64,000 nt of DNA from Flavobacterium sp. UMI-01. Its GTDB lineage: Bacteria; Bacteroidota; Bacteroidia; Flavobacteriales; Flavobacteriaceae. Position 1 is the first letter of the stretch; every line of letters starts with the position of its first letter. The notes below the pieces were generated by a model. That model was given only the letters and a program-made list of their open reading frames with translations, did not search any database and was not told the DNA's origin. Position numbers and translations under genes: made by a program. This document shows positions 45,473-54,642 of the stretch, in pieces. Location of the stretch: assembly GCF_019656315.1 (NCBI RefSeq), contig NZ_BPLU01000007.1, forward strand, positions 13,313 through 77,312, written 5' to 3'.

Positions 45473-47572
45473 ATGAGTAACGAGAATATCAATGTTGCCT
45501 TAATAGGGAATCCCAATGTAGGGAAGACTTCGGTTTTCAATCAATTGACAGGTTTAAATCAGCAAGTAGGTAATTATCCTGGAATTACGGTTGAAAAAAA
45601 GATTGGTTTTTGCAAATTACCCAATAACATCAAAGCCAACATTCTCGATTTACCTGGTACCTATAGCCTCAATGCAAGTTCGATTGACGAGAATGTGGTT
45701 ATCGAATTATTACTGAATAAAAACGACAAACTATACCCTGATGTAGCTCTAGTGGTAACTGATGTCGAGAATTTAAAACGCAACCTACTCTTATTTACCC
45801 AAATCAAAGACCTTGAAATCCCTACTATCCTAGTCATCAATATGGCCGATAGAATGGAACAAAAAGGAATTACACTCAACATCCCCTTTCTAGAAGAGCA
45901 ACTAAAAACCAAAATTGCCTTAGTGAGTTCCCGAAAAGGTTTTGGGATAGCCGAATTAAAAAAACTCATTACGACTTATAAAACCATATCCAGCGAACCC
46001 TGCTTGAATGCTTCGGTTATCGACACCGAATACTTTGACAGTTTGCGCAAAGCGTTTCCCAATCAATTGTTATACAAACTTTGGTTGGTCATTACCCAAG
46101 ATGTTAATTTCTTGAATTTGGAACGAAAAGAAATCCAAAGTTCGTTTACCAAATCCCATTCTGACTTAAAACGTTTGCAACAAAAGGAAACCATCAAGAG
46201 ATACCAGTTTATCAACGAAGTCCTCAAAGAAGGATTACAAGTAAACACTGCCAAGGCGCGAGATTTTCGCAGTAAACTCGACCGAGTATTAACGCATAAA
46301 GTTTGGGGTTACGCTATTTTCTTTGCCATATTGTTTATCATTTTTCAATCTATTTTTGAATGGTCACAGCTCCCTATGGACTTGATTGATGCCTCTTTTG
46401 CCACGTTAAGTACTTGGGCATCTAATCATTTACCTGAAGGCGTTTTTACTAGTTTATTAGCCGAAGGAATTATTCCGGGAATTGGTGGCATACTCATCTT
46501 TATTCCCCAAATTGCTTTTTTGTTTTTATTCATTTCCATTTTAGAAGAAAGTGGTTACATGAGTCGCGTGGTGTTCTTAATGGATAAAATCATGCGAAAA
46601 TTTGGTTTGTCAGGCAAAAGTGTGGTGCCTTTAATTTCCGGAACAGCCTGTGCCATTCCAGCTATTATGGCCACTCGAAATATCGAAAACTGGAAAGAAC
46701 GATTAATTACCATCTTAGTAACCCCATTTACCACTTGTTCAGCTAGATTACCTGTATATGCCATTATAATTTCTTTGGTAATTCCAAACAACTATGTTTT
46801 AGGTTTTCTTAATCTACAAGGACTAACCTTGATGTTACTATATCTATTAGGATTTGGAATGGCTATCTTATCCGCTTATATCCTAAATAAGACTATGAAA
46901 ATTAAGGGCAAAACTTTTTTTGTAGTAGAAATGCCCAATTACAAATTACCCCTACTCAAAAATGTAGTCATTAATGTGGTCGAAAAAACCAAAGCATTTG
47001 TTTTTGGAGCAGGTAAAATTATCTTGGCTATTTCTATTGTTCTTTGGTTTTTGGCCTCTTACGGGCCAGGCAAAAACTTTAATGAAGCAGATACTATTTT
47101 GCGCTCTAGAACGGAGAACCAACAGCTAGATGAAACAACGCTAAACAATAAAATTGATGCTTACAAACTAGAGAATTCCTATATTGGTATTATGGGAAAA
47201 AGCATTGAACCTGTCATTTCACCTTTGGGTTATGATTGGAAAATTGGCATCGCCATCATTAGTTCGTTTGCTGCAAGAGAAGTATTTGTAGGGACATTGG
47301 CTACCATTTACAGTGTAGGTGGTTCAGATAACGAAGAAACCATCAAAAACAAAATGGCAGCCGAAATTCACCCCACAACTGGAAACAAAATTTTTAATTT
47401 TGCGTCTGGTATTTCTTTGTTGTTATTCTATGCCTTTGCTATGCAATGCGCCAGTACTTTAGCCATCACCCGAAAAGAAACCAATTCATGGAAATGGCCG
47501 TTAAGCCAATTGCTATTTATGAGTGGTTTTGCCTATATAATCGCTTTGATTGCTTTTCAACTTTTAAAATAG
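45473..47572 (+). CDS. feoB: Ferrous iron transporter B
   Basis: 699 residues. The N-terminal G-protein domain has G1 GNPNVGKTSVFNQLTG (about 12-27), G3 DLPGTYSL and G4 NMAD. The membrane part has two Gate motifs (SGTACAIPAIMATR and TTCSARLPVYAI) and about eight helices, ending with ISSFAAREVFVG and ALIAFQLLK. It imports Fe(II) across the inner membrane. Forms an operon with feoA and the small FeoB-associated protein. Confidence 0.97.
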   Translation: MSNENINVALIGNPNVGKTSVFNQLTGLNQQVGNYPGITVEKKIGFCKLPNNIKANILDLPGTYSLNASSIDENVVIELLLNKNDKLYPDVALVVTDVENLKRNLLLFTQIKDLEIPTILVINMADRMEQKGITLNIPFLEEQLKTKIALVSSRKGFGIAELKKLITTYKTISSEPCLNASVIDTEYFDSLRKAFPNQLLYKLWLVITQDVNFLNLERKEIQSSFTKSHSDLKRLQQKETIKRYQFINEVLKEGLQVNTAKARDFRSKLDRVLTHKVWGYAIFFAILFIIFQSIFEWSQLPMDLIDASFATLSTWASNHLPEGVFTSLLAEGIIPGIGGILIFIPQIAFLFLFISILEESGYMSRVVFLMDKIMRKFGLSGKSVVPLISGTACAIPAIMATRNIENWKERLITILVTPFTTCSARLPVYAIIISLVIPNNYVLGFLNLQGLTLMLLYLLGFGMAILSAYILNKTMKIKGKTFFVVEMPNYKLPLLKNVVINVVEKTKAFVFGAGKIILAISIVLWFLASYGPGKNFNEADTILRSRTENQQLDETTLNNKIDAYKLENSYIGIMGKSIEPVISPLGYDWKIGIAIISSFAAREVFVGTLATIYSVGGSDNEETIKNKMAAEIHPTTGNKIFNFASGISLLLFYAFAMQCASTLAITRKETNSWKWPLSQLLFMSGFAYIIALIAFQLLK

Positions 47573-47576
47573 AACC

Positions 47577-47702
47577 ATGCAAGAAATTTTAGCTTTTACA
47601 GCCCTTGGTTTTGCCGTTGCATTTTTGATACGGAAGTTTTTTTGGAAAAAGAAAAAATCAAAAAAAAACTGCAACAATAATGATGACTGTGGTTGTCATT
47701 AA
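47577..47702 (+). CDS. FeoB-associated Cys-rich small membrane protein
   Basis: 41 residues starting at the ATG 4 bp after the feoB stop. One membrane helix (ILAFTALGFAVAFLI), a lysine-rich stretch (KKKKSKK), and a C-terminal NCNNNDDCGCH with three cysteines and a final His. This matches the short FeoB-associated Cys-rich family, often found in FeoC position. It is likely to sit in the membrane with FeoB and may bind iron on the cytoplasmic side; the exact role is not established. Confidence 0.85.
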   Translation: MQEILAFTALGFAVAFLIRKFFWKKKKSKKNCNNNDDCGCH

Positions 47703-47730
47703 TTTTCTTTAACCCAATACCAAAATAAAA

Positions 47731-47766
47731 AAATGCCGTAATTACGTTTCAGTATTTACGGCATTT
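47731..47766. terminator. Bidirectional terminator, feo operon / coiled-coil protein
   Basis: Perfect 11-bp stem AAATGCCGTAA (47731-47741) / TTACGGCATTT (47756-47766) with A-tract before, between convergent genes. Confidence 0.8.
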
Positions 47767-47784
47767 GCTATTAAGATTGATTTT

Positions 47785-48453
47785 TTATTGAATGAATTGT
47801 GCTTTTTGATTTTGTAATTCAATCACTTTTTGACGTTGGGTTTCAATTTCGCTAGTTTTTGTTTCTAACATTTTTAGATTCTCTTGAATCGCCGACTCTT
47901 TTTTGGCTACTAAATCCTTAGCTTTTTGAATATCTTTGGCCTCTCTTTCGTTTTCTTTTAGTAAATCTTTTTTATCATCTTCTAAGTTTTCTAAAATTTT
48001 GTTTTCATCTTTTAAGATTTCATTCATTTTTAATTCAGAAGCTCTTAAGGCAATCCGTTTAACGATAGACATGGCATACGTAAATTTTTCCGTACTATAA
48101 GCGCTATCTAAGAAAATCCCACCCAAATTAAAAAAAGCAGTGTACTTATACCCATCACCTTCTTTTCGCATGAATTGATGAATATCGATGGTGTTGGCAC
48201 TAATTTCACTAATTAAGGCATCATCAATAAAAGTTTCATCAGTACGTTTCACTTTTTTACATTTTCCTTTGTAAGGCTTAGTAATATCCTTAATCGCATC
48301 TTCTAGATGATCATCGGATATGTTAGGAATATAAATTTCAATTCCAGGTTGCATACCTTTACTCATATTTTGTGAAACAGCAACAGGAACTAAATTCTGT
48401 GCGTAACCCAAAAAAGAAGTAATCAAGACTAATAGTAAAATTTTATTTTTCAT
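47785..48453 (-). CDS. Exported protein with C-terminal coiled coil, function unknown
   Basis: 222 residues. Signal peptide (MKNKILLLVLITSFLGYAQ) followed by a mixed domain with GKCKKVKRTDE (about 63-73) and, from about residue 145, a long charged coiled coil (ILENLEDDKKDLLKENEREA and onward, to the end LQNQKAQFIQ). No family recognised. It lies 55 bp after the MntR gene on the same strand and may be in its operon. Confidence 0.7.
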   Translation of the reverse strand: MKNKILLLVLITSFLGYAQNLVPVAVSQNMSKGMQPGIEIYIPNISDDHLEDAIKDITKPYKGKCKKVKRTDETFIDDALISEISANTIDIHQFMRKEGDGYKYTAFFNLGGIFLDSAYSTEKFTYAMSIVKRIALRASELKMNEILKDENKILENLEDDKKDLLKENEREAKDIQKAKDLVAKKESAIQENLKMLETKTSEIETQRQKVIELQNQKAQFIQ

Positions 48454-48508
48454 AATTTCAATAATTTAGATGTTATCCCAATAATTTACAAAAAAAATCA
48501 CAGATTTC

Positions 48509-49162
48509 CTAATTTGTTTTAACAAATATATTACTAGCAATTTTATTAGATATATTTAAAACCTTACCATCTACTTTGATTTTCAATGACAAATCAAACT
48601 CTTCTTTTTCAATAAATTCAATAGTTGAGCCAAGAGAAATTGCTTGTTTGTCCAAATATTTTAAAAATTCAGAAGAAGTATCTTTTACCCCCACACAAAT
48701 TCCGCTTTGCCCTTTTATGAGTTCAGATAGCAATTGCTTTTCAATTTTTTGTATCATGCCTTGCGCATCTGGAATGGGGTCTCCATGAGGGTCTTCAGTA
48801 GGATTACCTAGAAAATTATCCAACTTGTTAATCAATTTTTCTGATTTAATATGCTCTAATTGTTCGGCAATATCGTGTACTTCATCCCAAGAAAAATCTA
48901 ACTTTTCCACCAAAAAAACTTCCCAAAGTCGGTGTTTGCGTACAATCATTTTTGCAGCCATTCCTCCTTTATCTGTCAACAAGACGCCTTGGTATTTTTT
49001 ATAGTTAACCAAATCCTTATCGGCGAGTTTTTTTAGCATATCCGTAACGGAAGAGGCTTTCGTTTCCATTGTTTCGGCAATGGCATTGGTACTCACGTGC
49101 GAGTTGGTACTCGCTGTCAAGTGGTAAATAGCTTTGAGATAATTTTCTTCTGAATGCGTCAT
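48509..49162 (-). CDS. DtxR/MntR-family metal-dependent regulator
   Basis: 217 residues. Winged-helix DNA-binding domain (ETKASSVTDMLKKLADKDLVNY), a dimerisation/metal domain with HRLWEVFLVEKL, ELEHI-type AEQLEHIKSEKL, and the HGDPIPD motif, and a C-terminal SH3-like FeoA domain. It would repress manganese or iron uptake when metal is present. It lies directly downstream of the Nramp transporter gene, a likely target. Gap of 94 bp contains a long inverted repeat. Confidence 0.9.
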   Translation of the reverse strand: MTHSEENYLKAIYHLTASTNSHVSTNAIAETMETKASSVTDMLKKLADKDLVNYKKYQGVLLTDKGGMAAKMIVRKHRLWEVFLVEKLDFSWDEVHDIAEQLEHIKSEKLINKLDNFLGNPTEDPHGDPIPDAQGMIQKIEKQLLSELIKGQSGICVGVKDTSSEFLKYLDKQAISLGSTIEFIEKEEFDLSLKIKVDGKVLNISNKIASNIFVKTN

Positions 49163-49184
49163 TTTTACAGGAGGTGCTAAGGTG

Positions 49185-49253
49185 CTAAGATTCTGAGTTA
49201 CTAAGCAAGAAAAGTCAAAATATTCTTAATACCTTAGTGACTCAGGATCTCAG
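49185..49253. repeat. Long imperfect inverted repeat between nramp and mntR
   Basis: Arms of 21 nt at 49185-49205 and 49233-49253; the second arm reversed matches the first at 17 of 21 positions. Text such as GTGCTAAGGTGCTAAG resembles short flavobacterial intergenic repeats. It may act as a terminator/processing hairpin. Confidence 0.5.
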
Positions 49254-49256
49254 AGC

Positions 49257-51128
49257 CTATTTTTTTACAATCAACAAAGGTATTGAAATTTTATGGCGTA
49301 ATTTATCTACTGTTGTACCAAAAATCAAATCTTTGAAACCTGTATGTCCATGCGTACCCATTACTAACACATCAAAATTACTTTTATTAATAAGCATGGG
49401 GATGACTTTATCTGGTGTCCCAAAACCCAATTGAGAACTCACCTTAAACCCTTTTTGAAGTAACATTTCTTCGTATTGACGTAACAATTTTTCATCAATA
49501 GATGTTTCATGATCATCAGCATCATCTCCATATACTAGTGCCCCAACAGTTTCTACAACATGAATCAAAGTATAATGAGCCTCTTTTCCTCCCAACTCAA
49601 AAGCACTGTTTAAGGCTACTTCATCTGCAGACGAAAAATCTACTGTCACTGTAATGGTTTTTTTTGAATATACAGCTGCCTCTGAAAATTGTAATTTCAA
49701 ATGATGAGGCGAATGGTTTTGAATGCCTAATTTTGCTTTGGTAAAAAAGGGTTTGAACACAATATAAAGTAACAAAATCAAGAACCCAATAGCCAACGGA
49801 ACCACTGTAACCCACAATACAGTTGGATTTTCTGAAATTTCTAACCAGCCTTTGATTTCATCATAAACCAATTTGGCATTCAACACCACAATAATAGAGG
49901 CTACAATCCAAGAAGCTGTTTGGGTTATTTTGCCAATATGATGCCCTTTCATCTTAGTCTTATCACTCACAAAGTGAATCAACGGAATTATCGCAAAACC
50001 TAATTGCAAACTCAAAATCACCTGACTTAATATCAGCAATTTCCCCGTAACTTCTTCACCAAATAGGGTAATTACAATCACCGCAGGTACAATGGCTATT
50101 AGTCGTGTGATGATTCGACGTACCCAAGGCTGGATTCTAAGATTCAAATACCCCTCCATAACGATTTGACCTGCCAATGTCCCTGTAATAGTCGAACTTT
50201 GTCCCGCAGCAATTAAGGCCACTGCAAATAAAATTGGCGCCCATTTGGTCCCCAAAAGTGGTTCCAAGAACTGGTGTGCATCTTGGATTTCTGCCACTTC
50301 AAACATCCCATTTCTGTAAAAAGTTGCAGCAGCTAATATCAAAATAGCAGCATTGACAAAAAAGGCCAGATTCAACGCAATTGCCGAATCAATAAAGTTG
50401 TATTTTAAAGCTTGTTTGATACCGCTTTTTGAACGGTCAAATTTTCGAGTTTGAACTAAGGAAGAATGCAAGTATAAATTGTGAGGCATGACCGTAGCTC
50501 CAATGATACCAATGGCAATATACAAAGCCGTTTCAGTAGGCATAGACGGAATCAATCCCAACATCACTTTATCCATTTCAGGCTGTGCAAAAATCATTTC
50601 AAAAATAAACGAAATTCCAATCACAGATACCAATGCAATTATAAAGGCTTCCATTTTTCGAATGCCTTTATTAATTAAAAATAACAGCAAGAAAGTGTCC
50701 AAAACCGTTATGATCACCCCTTCAATTAATGGAATATCAAATAGTAAATTAATCCCAATAGCCATCCCCAATACCTCAGCCAAATCACAAGCAGCAATAG
50801 CTATCTCAGCTAAAAAATACAAAATATAATTGATAAAAGGCGAATACGTTTCTCGTGAGGCTTGTGCTAAATCGCGTTGGGTTACAATACCCAGTCGCGC
50901 ACTCAAACTTTGCAATAACAACGCCATGATGTTGCTCATTAACAACACCCAAAGTAATGAATAACCAAACTGGCTTCCACCTGCAATATCTGTCGCCCAA
51001 TTCCCAGGATCCATATACCCCACGCTAATTAAGTAGGCGGGACCAAAAAAGGCTAATATTTTTCTAAAAACCGATTTTTGATTGTGTACCGATACGGATT
51101 CGTTTACTTCTTCTAAAGACTTGCTCAT
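49257..51128 (-). CDS. Nramp-type divalent metal transporter fused to a UspA domain
   Basis: 623 residues. Residues about 1-450 are an Nramp (MntH) transporter with the metal-binding DPGNW in helix 1 (YMDPGNWATD), the helix-6 MPHNLYLHS motif and eleven or so membrane helices. Residues about 485-623 are a universal stress protein domain (ITVTVDFS, TLIHVVE, LVMGTHGHTGFKDLIFGTT) with the GxxGxx9G(S/T) nucleotide-binding pattern. Import of Mn(II)/Fe(II) with proton coupling is expected; the cytoplasmic Usp domain may sense ATP/ADP. Its regulator MntR is the next gene. Confidence 0.93.
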   Translation of the reverse strand: MSKSLEEVNESVSVHNQKSVFRKILAFFGPAYLISVGYMDPGNWATDIAGGSQFGYSLLWVLLMSNIMALLLQSLSARLGIVTQRDLAQASRETYSPFINYILYFLAEIAIAACDLAEVLGMAIGINLLFDIPLIEGVIITVLDTFLLLFLINKGIRKMEAFIIALVSVIGISFIFEMIFAQPEMDKVMLGLIPSMPTETALYIAIGIIGATVMPHNLYLHSSLVQTRKFDRSKSGIKQALKYNFIDSAIALNLAFFVNAAILILAAATFYRNGMFEVAEIQDAHQFLEPLLGTKWAPILFAVALIAAGQSSTITGTLAGQIVMEGYLNLRIQPWVRRIITRLIAIVPAVIVITLFGEEVTGKLLILSQVILSLQLGFAIIPLIHFVSDKTKMKGHHIGKITQTASWIVASIIVVLNAKLVYDEIKGWLEISENPTVLWVTVVPLAIGFLILLLYIVFKPFFTKAKLGIQNHSPHHLKLQFSEAAVYSKKTITVTVDFSSADEVALNSAFELGGKEAHYTLIHVVETVGALVYGDDADDHETSIDEKLLRQYEEMLLQKGFKVSSQLGFGTPDKVIPMLINKSNFDVLVMGTHGHTGFKDLIFGTTVDKLRHKISIPLLIVKK

Positions 51129-51144
51129 TTTTAACAGTTTGAGG

Positions 51145-51173
51145 CAAATATATTGAAAATTACATTAATCAAA
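51145..51173 (-). promoter_or_regulatory. Promoter of the Nramp-UspA gene
   Basis: Minus-strand TTTG (51170-51173), 17 bp spacer, TATATTTG (51145-51152). Confidence 0.65.
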
Positions 51174-51196
51174 TTATTTTTTTAGCCAAGACTAAA

Positions 51197-51580
51197 TTAT
51201 ATGCACACTGGACACAATCCAGATAATGTAAAGTTTACTTCCTTCACTAAATAATTTTGAGGAACGGTATAAGTAGGTTGAACCGAATCCAAACAAACTA
51301 CCGAATGGCATTTTTCACAACTAAAATGCACATGATTGTGAATATGATGCTCTTCATCATGATGATGATGACAGGCTGCGTATTTCACAGTTCCTTCAGG
51401 AGTAGCTATTTTATGAATGTTATCTTCGGCCACCAAGCGATCCAAAATTCTATAAACAGTAACTCTATCGCACAATTCTTGATTGGCTTTATGAATTTCG
51501 GCATGGGACAAGGCTACAGCTGACTGACTAATCAATTCTAAAATAGCGGTCTTAGCGAGTGTATTACGCGTTTTTTTCAT
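51197..51580 (-). CDS. Fur-family regulator, Zur-like, with a His-rich segment
   Basis: 127 residues. Winged-helix DNA-binding domain with the Fur-family RVTVYRILDRL (about 39-49), then an unusual His-rich stretch (residues 71-85, nine histidines: HHHH, HH, H, H, H), and a dimerisation domain with two structural-zinc CxxC pairs, Cys88/91 and Cys123/126. The ATG at 51580 gives the normal length; the long upstream frame crosses the operators. Fur, Zur and PerR cannot be told apart by this alone, but the neighbours (COG0523 GTPase, AztD-like protein, TonB receptors) point to zinc. Confidence 0.88.
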   Translation of the reverse strand: MKKTRNTLAKTAILELISQSAVALSHAEIHKANQELCDRVTVYRILDRLVAEDNIHKIATPEGTVKYAACHHHHDEEHHIHNHVHFSCEKCHSVVCLDSVQPTYTVPQNYLVKEVNFTLSGLCPVCI

Positions 51581-51598
51581 TAGTAAACAAATTTTAAC

Positions 51599-51611
51599 GC
51601 AACATTGTTGC
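51599..51611. promoter_or_regulatory. Palindromic operator candidate 1
   Basis: Perfect palindrome GCAACA-T-TGTTGC. It overlaps the -33 TTG (51608-51610) of the plus-strand promoter and lies 19 bp upstream of the Fur-family start codon, so a bound regulator could block both directions. Confidence 0.55.
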
Positions 51612-51637
51612 ATTTGTAAATAGAATTCATACATTTG
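51608..51637 (+). promoter_or_regulatory. Promoter of the small membrane protein / zinc operon
   Basis: TTG (51608-51610), 19 bp spacer, TACATTTG (51630-51637). Both elements overlap the palindromes. Confidence 0.65.
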
Positions 51638-51650
51638 CAACATAATTGCA
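51636..51650. promoter_or_regulatory. Palindromic operator candidate 2
   Basis: TGCAA-CATAA-TTGCA, 25 bp downstream of candidate 1 and sharing GCAACAT with it. It starts in the -7 box and covers the likely transcription start. Confidence 0.5.
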
Positions 51651-51674
51651 TTAAGCAAAGATAGAAGAAAAGGA

Positions 51675-52022
51675 ATGAAAAAGAAAGGCGTCATCTTACA
51701 TGTGCTACTCACTCTGATACTATTGTTCCCGATAGTATTTCAGCTAGTACATATTTATGAGCATCATTCTGAACAAAACAAAAAGCAACTAGAACTAGTA
51801 TCCAATTCAAACTCTGGCAATCAAAGAATAGCTGACGATACGCTGTCTGAAGATTGTTTTGTATGCGATTATACCTTCACCGTTCAATCTTTAGCAACTC
51901 TTTTTAGCTATAGCTTCTCTTACGATTGCGCTGTTGTTGCTACATTATTACTTTACATCCCCACCGCCGTTGTCTTTTACTGCGGTAGCCTATTTTCTCT
52001 TCGGGCACCGCCAGTATTGTAA
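51675..52022 (+). CDS. Small membrane protein, DUF2946-like
   Basis: 115 residues. An N-terminal hydrophobic helix (VILHVLLTLILLFPIVFQLV) runs into HIYEHHSEQ, then a middle SEDCFVCDYTF with a Cys pair, a second hydrophobic stretch, and the end SLRAPPVL. Small proteins with this Cys pair and LRAPP end are often found next to metal-related TonB receptors in Bacteroidota. It is divergent from the Fur-family gene and first in the zinc operon; a metal-relay role is a guess. Confidence 0.6.
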   Translation: MKKKGVILHVLLTLILLFPIVFQLVHIYEHHSEQNKKQLELVSNSNSGNQRIADDTLSEDCFVCDYTFTVQSLATLFSYSFSYDCAVVATLLLYIPTAVVFYCGSLFSLRAPPVL

Positions 52023-52224
52023 TTCTTTAAATTGTATTTAGAAAATTTAACAAACACTACTATACACACCGTTCTCTCATTTGCAAAAAAATGACTAAAA
52101 CAAGGTGCAGTTATAGCATAATCATGTTTTGTTAGACCACAAATACATGTTCATGTTTACTAGAATCAAAATCAATTGTCTTTACTAAAAAGACGACAAT
52201 CCTCTATTTTTTTAATTGAAAATC

Positions 52225-54609
52225 ATGTCAAAAAAAACTATCGTTTTTTTCTGGCTCTTGTTGTTTTGTAATACGATTTATTCACAAAACAAGCTGAGCG
52301 GAAAAATACATTGCAAGGAGTCCATTCACTTCTCTGACATTCATATTCATATTGGCAAAAAAATCATCAACGCTGATGCCTTAGGCAATTATAGCGCAAC
52401 TGATTTACCTAATGGCAAGATGGCCATTTATATCTCCTACTTGGGTTATCAAACAATTGACACCATTATTGAACTAAAAAATGATTTAAAAATTGATTTT
52501 GAATTAAAACGTAACACCACACAGCTTCAAGAAATTGTCATCCAACAAAAAGGGATTCATGCTGACGTAGCTGTGGTTGAACAAATACTTAAATCTAATA
52601 TAATCGAAAAATACAGCAACCAATCCTTGGGCGATGCCTTGAAGGAAATAGCCGGAATTGCAACCTTAAAAACTGGAAACACCGTAGTGAAACCCATCAT
52701 TAACGGCTTGTATGGCAGCAGAGTAGCGATACTAAACAACAACGTAAAACTTGAAGACCAACAATGGGGTACAGAGCATGCACCCAATTTTGACATTAAT
52801 GCGGCCAATAAAATCACAGTTATTAAAGGAGCCTCGGCCTTGCAATATGGCGGAGATGCTATTGGGGGGATTGTGCTTTTGGAATCTTTAAGTGTTGGCC
52901 GAGATAGTTTGTTTGGAAAAACAATTGCCACTTATAATTCTAATGGCAAAGGAGGTGCAATTAGTACCGATATTCACAAAGGGAATAGTCAAGGATGGAG
53001 CTGGGATGCTTTAACTAGTTTCAAATATATGGGAGACAAAGAAGCGCCCGATTATGTACTCTCTAATACAGGAAACAGAGAAGTAAATTTCTCAGGAGAT
53101 TTAAAATACAGTGCACAAAAATTCAACACCGCCGTATTTTATAGCTTATACAAGGCTTCAATAGGGATTTTGAGTGCTTCGCATACCGGGAATGTGAATG
53201 ATTTGTACCAGTCTATAACTAATAAAATTCCATCAATTATCAATGATTTTAGGTATTCCATTCAAAACCCAAAACAAGAAGTTACACATCATATTGGTAA
53301 ATTCAACTTTAATTATCATTGGAACGAGGCCGAAACACTCTCGTTTCAATATGCTTTTCAATTCAACCAAAGATTAGAATATGATGTTCGCAGAGGCGAT
53401 TTTAAAAAAACAGCTGCCTTAGATTTAGATTTAAAAACACATTCTTGGAATTTGGATTACCAAAAAATCAATCACGATTGGACCATCAAATCGGGTATGA
53501 ATGCTGTTGCTCAAAATAATTATGCCAATCCAGCCACAGGCGTAAGACCTTTAATTCCTAATTATGACAAAATAGATGCGGGTGCTTATGGACTGGCTCA
53601 TTATAATTTTTCAGAACATTTTTCGGTAGATGCAGGATTGCGTTATGATTTTTCGAAAATGGATATTACCAAGTATTATCAAAAATCAAGATGGGATGAA
53701 AGACAGTACAACGACTCATTTTCAAAATTTATTATTAGCGATTATGGTACGCAATGGCTTACCCAACCGCAGTTTGTTTTTCATAACCTAGCTGCTACAG
53801 TAGGTATTCGTAAACAACTTAGCAATCAATGGCAATTGTACAGCAATCTGAGTTATGCTTCTAGAAACCCTAATTCTTCAGAGTTTTTTAGTGATGGATT
53901 GCATCATGCAACGGGTGTTATTGAACTAGGCGATTTGAATTTGAAAAAAGAAAAAGCAACAAAAATGTCTTTGACCATCCAAAAGAAATCCAAAACTTTT
54001 TCTTTGGAACTCAACCCATACGTCAACCGCATTCAAGATTATATTTATTTAAAACCCATTGGTTTTGAAACCACCATCCGAGGAGCTTTTCCGGTTTGGG
54101 AATACCAGCAAACCAATGCGCAACTGTTCGGAATCGATTTACATACCCAATGGGCTATTAGCAATCAATGGCAACATTCCTTTTCGGCAGCTTATGTGCA
54201 CGGAAAAGAGCTAGCTACCAACAACGCTTTAATAGATATGCCCCCTCTGAATTTGAGCAACAAAATTAGTTTTTCAAAGAAAGAATGCCACCAGCTTGTT
54301 TTGGAACTCAAAAGCGAAACCGTACTCAAACAAAATCAATATCCAGATAATAATTTTTACACCAATATCATCAAAAATAATGAACTAGAATCGGTTTTAG
54401 TTGATATAAGCACGCCTCCACCCGCCTATCAATTGTTTCATTTTTATGGCGAAATGCAGCTCCATATTTTCGAAAAAGCACGAACTAAAGTTGCACTCGG
54501 TGTTCAAAACATTTTCAATGTTTCCTATCGAGATTACTTGAACCGACAACGTTTTTTTGCTGATGAAACAGGAAGAAACATTCATATCCAACTCAAATTC
54601 AATTATTAA
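52225..54609 (+). CDS. TonB-dependent receptor, probably for zinc
   Basis: 794 residues. Signal peptide (MSKKTIVFFWLLLFCNTIYS), N-terminal carboxypeptidase-regulatory-like beta domain (about 22-90), plug (about 100-220: SLGDALKEIAGI, VIKGASALQYGGDAIGG), and a 22-strand barrel ending in RNIHIQLKFNY. It imports a ligand through the outer membrane with TonB-ExbBD energy. The metal-island context suggests zinc. The ATG at 52225 is chosen; the frame's earlier TTG (52216) is nine bases upstream. The 202-bp gap before it contains no clear promoter, so it may be read from the 51608 promoter. Confidence 0.9.
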   Translation: MSKKTIVFFWLLLFCNTIYSQNKLSGKIHCKESIHFSDIHIHIGKKIINADALGNYSATDLPNGKMAIYISYLGYQTIDTIIELKNDLKIDFELKRNTTQLQEIVIQQKGIHADVAVVEQILKSNIIEKYSNQSLGDALKEIAGIATLKTGNTVVKPIINGLYGSRVAILNNNVKLEDQQWGTEHAPNFDINAANKITVIKGASALQYGGDAIGGIVLLESLSVGRDSLFGKTIATYNSNGKGGAISTDIHKGNSQGWSWDALTSFKYMGDKEAPDYVLSNTGNREVNFSGDLKYSAQKFNTAVFYSLYKASIGILSASHTGNVNDLYQSITNKIPSIINDFRYSIQNPKQEVTHHIGKFNFNYHWNEAETLSFQYAFQFNQRLEYDVRRGDFKKTAALDLDLKTHSWNLDYQKINHDWTIKSGMNAVAQNNYANPATGVRPLIPNYDKIDAGAYGLAHYNFSEHFSVDAGLRYDFSKMDITKYYQKSRWDERQYNDSFSKFIISDYGTQWLTQPQFVFHNLAATVGIRKQLSNQWQLYSNLSYASRNPNSSEFFSDGLHHATGVIELGDLNLKKEKATKMSLTIQKKSKTFSLELNPYVNRIQDYIYLKPIGFETTIRGAFPVWEYQQTNAQLFGIDLHTQWAISNQWQHSFSAAYVHGKELATNNALIDMPPLNLSNKISFSKKECHQLVLELKSETVLKQNQYPDNNFYTNIIKNNELESVLVDISTPPPAYQLFHFYGEMQLHIFEKARTKVALGVQNIFNVSYRDYLNRQRFFADETGRNIHIQLKFNY

Positions 54610-54642
54610 ACTTTAATAACAATCCATTTAAATTAGAACAAA

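Noticed and set aside
50481..50829. Overlapping plus-strand frames inside the Nramp gene
   Set aside because: Both lie opposite conserved membrane helices and have no start context.
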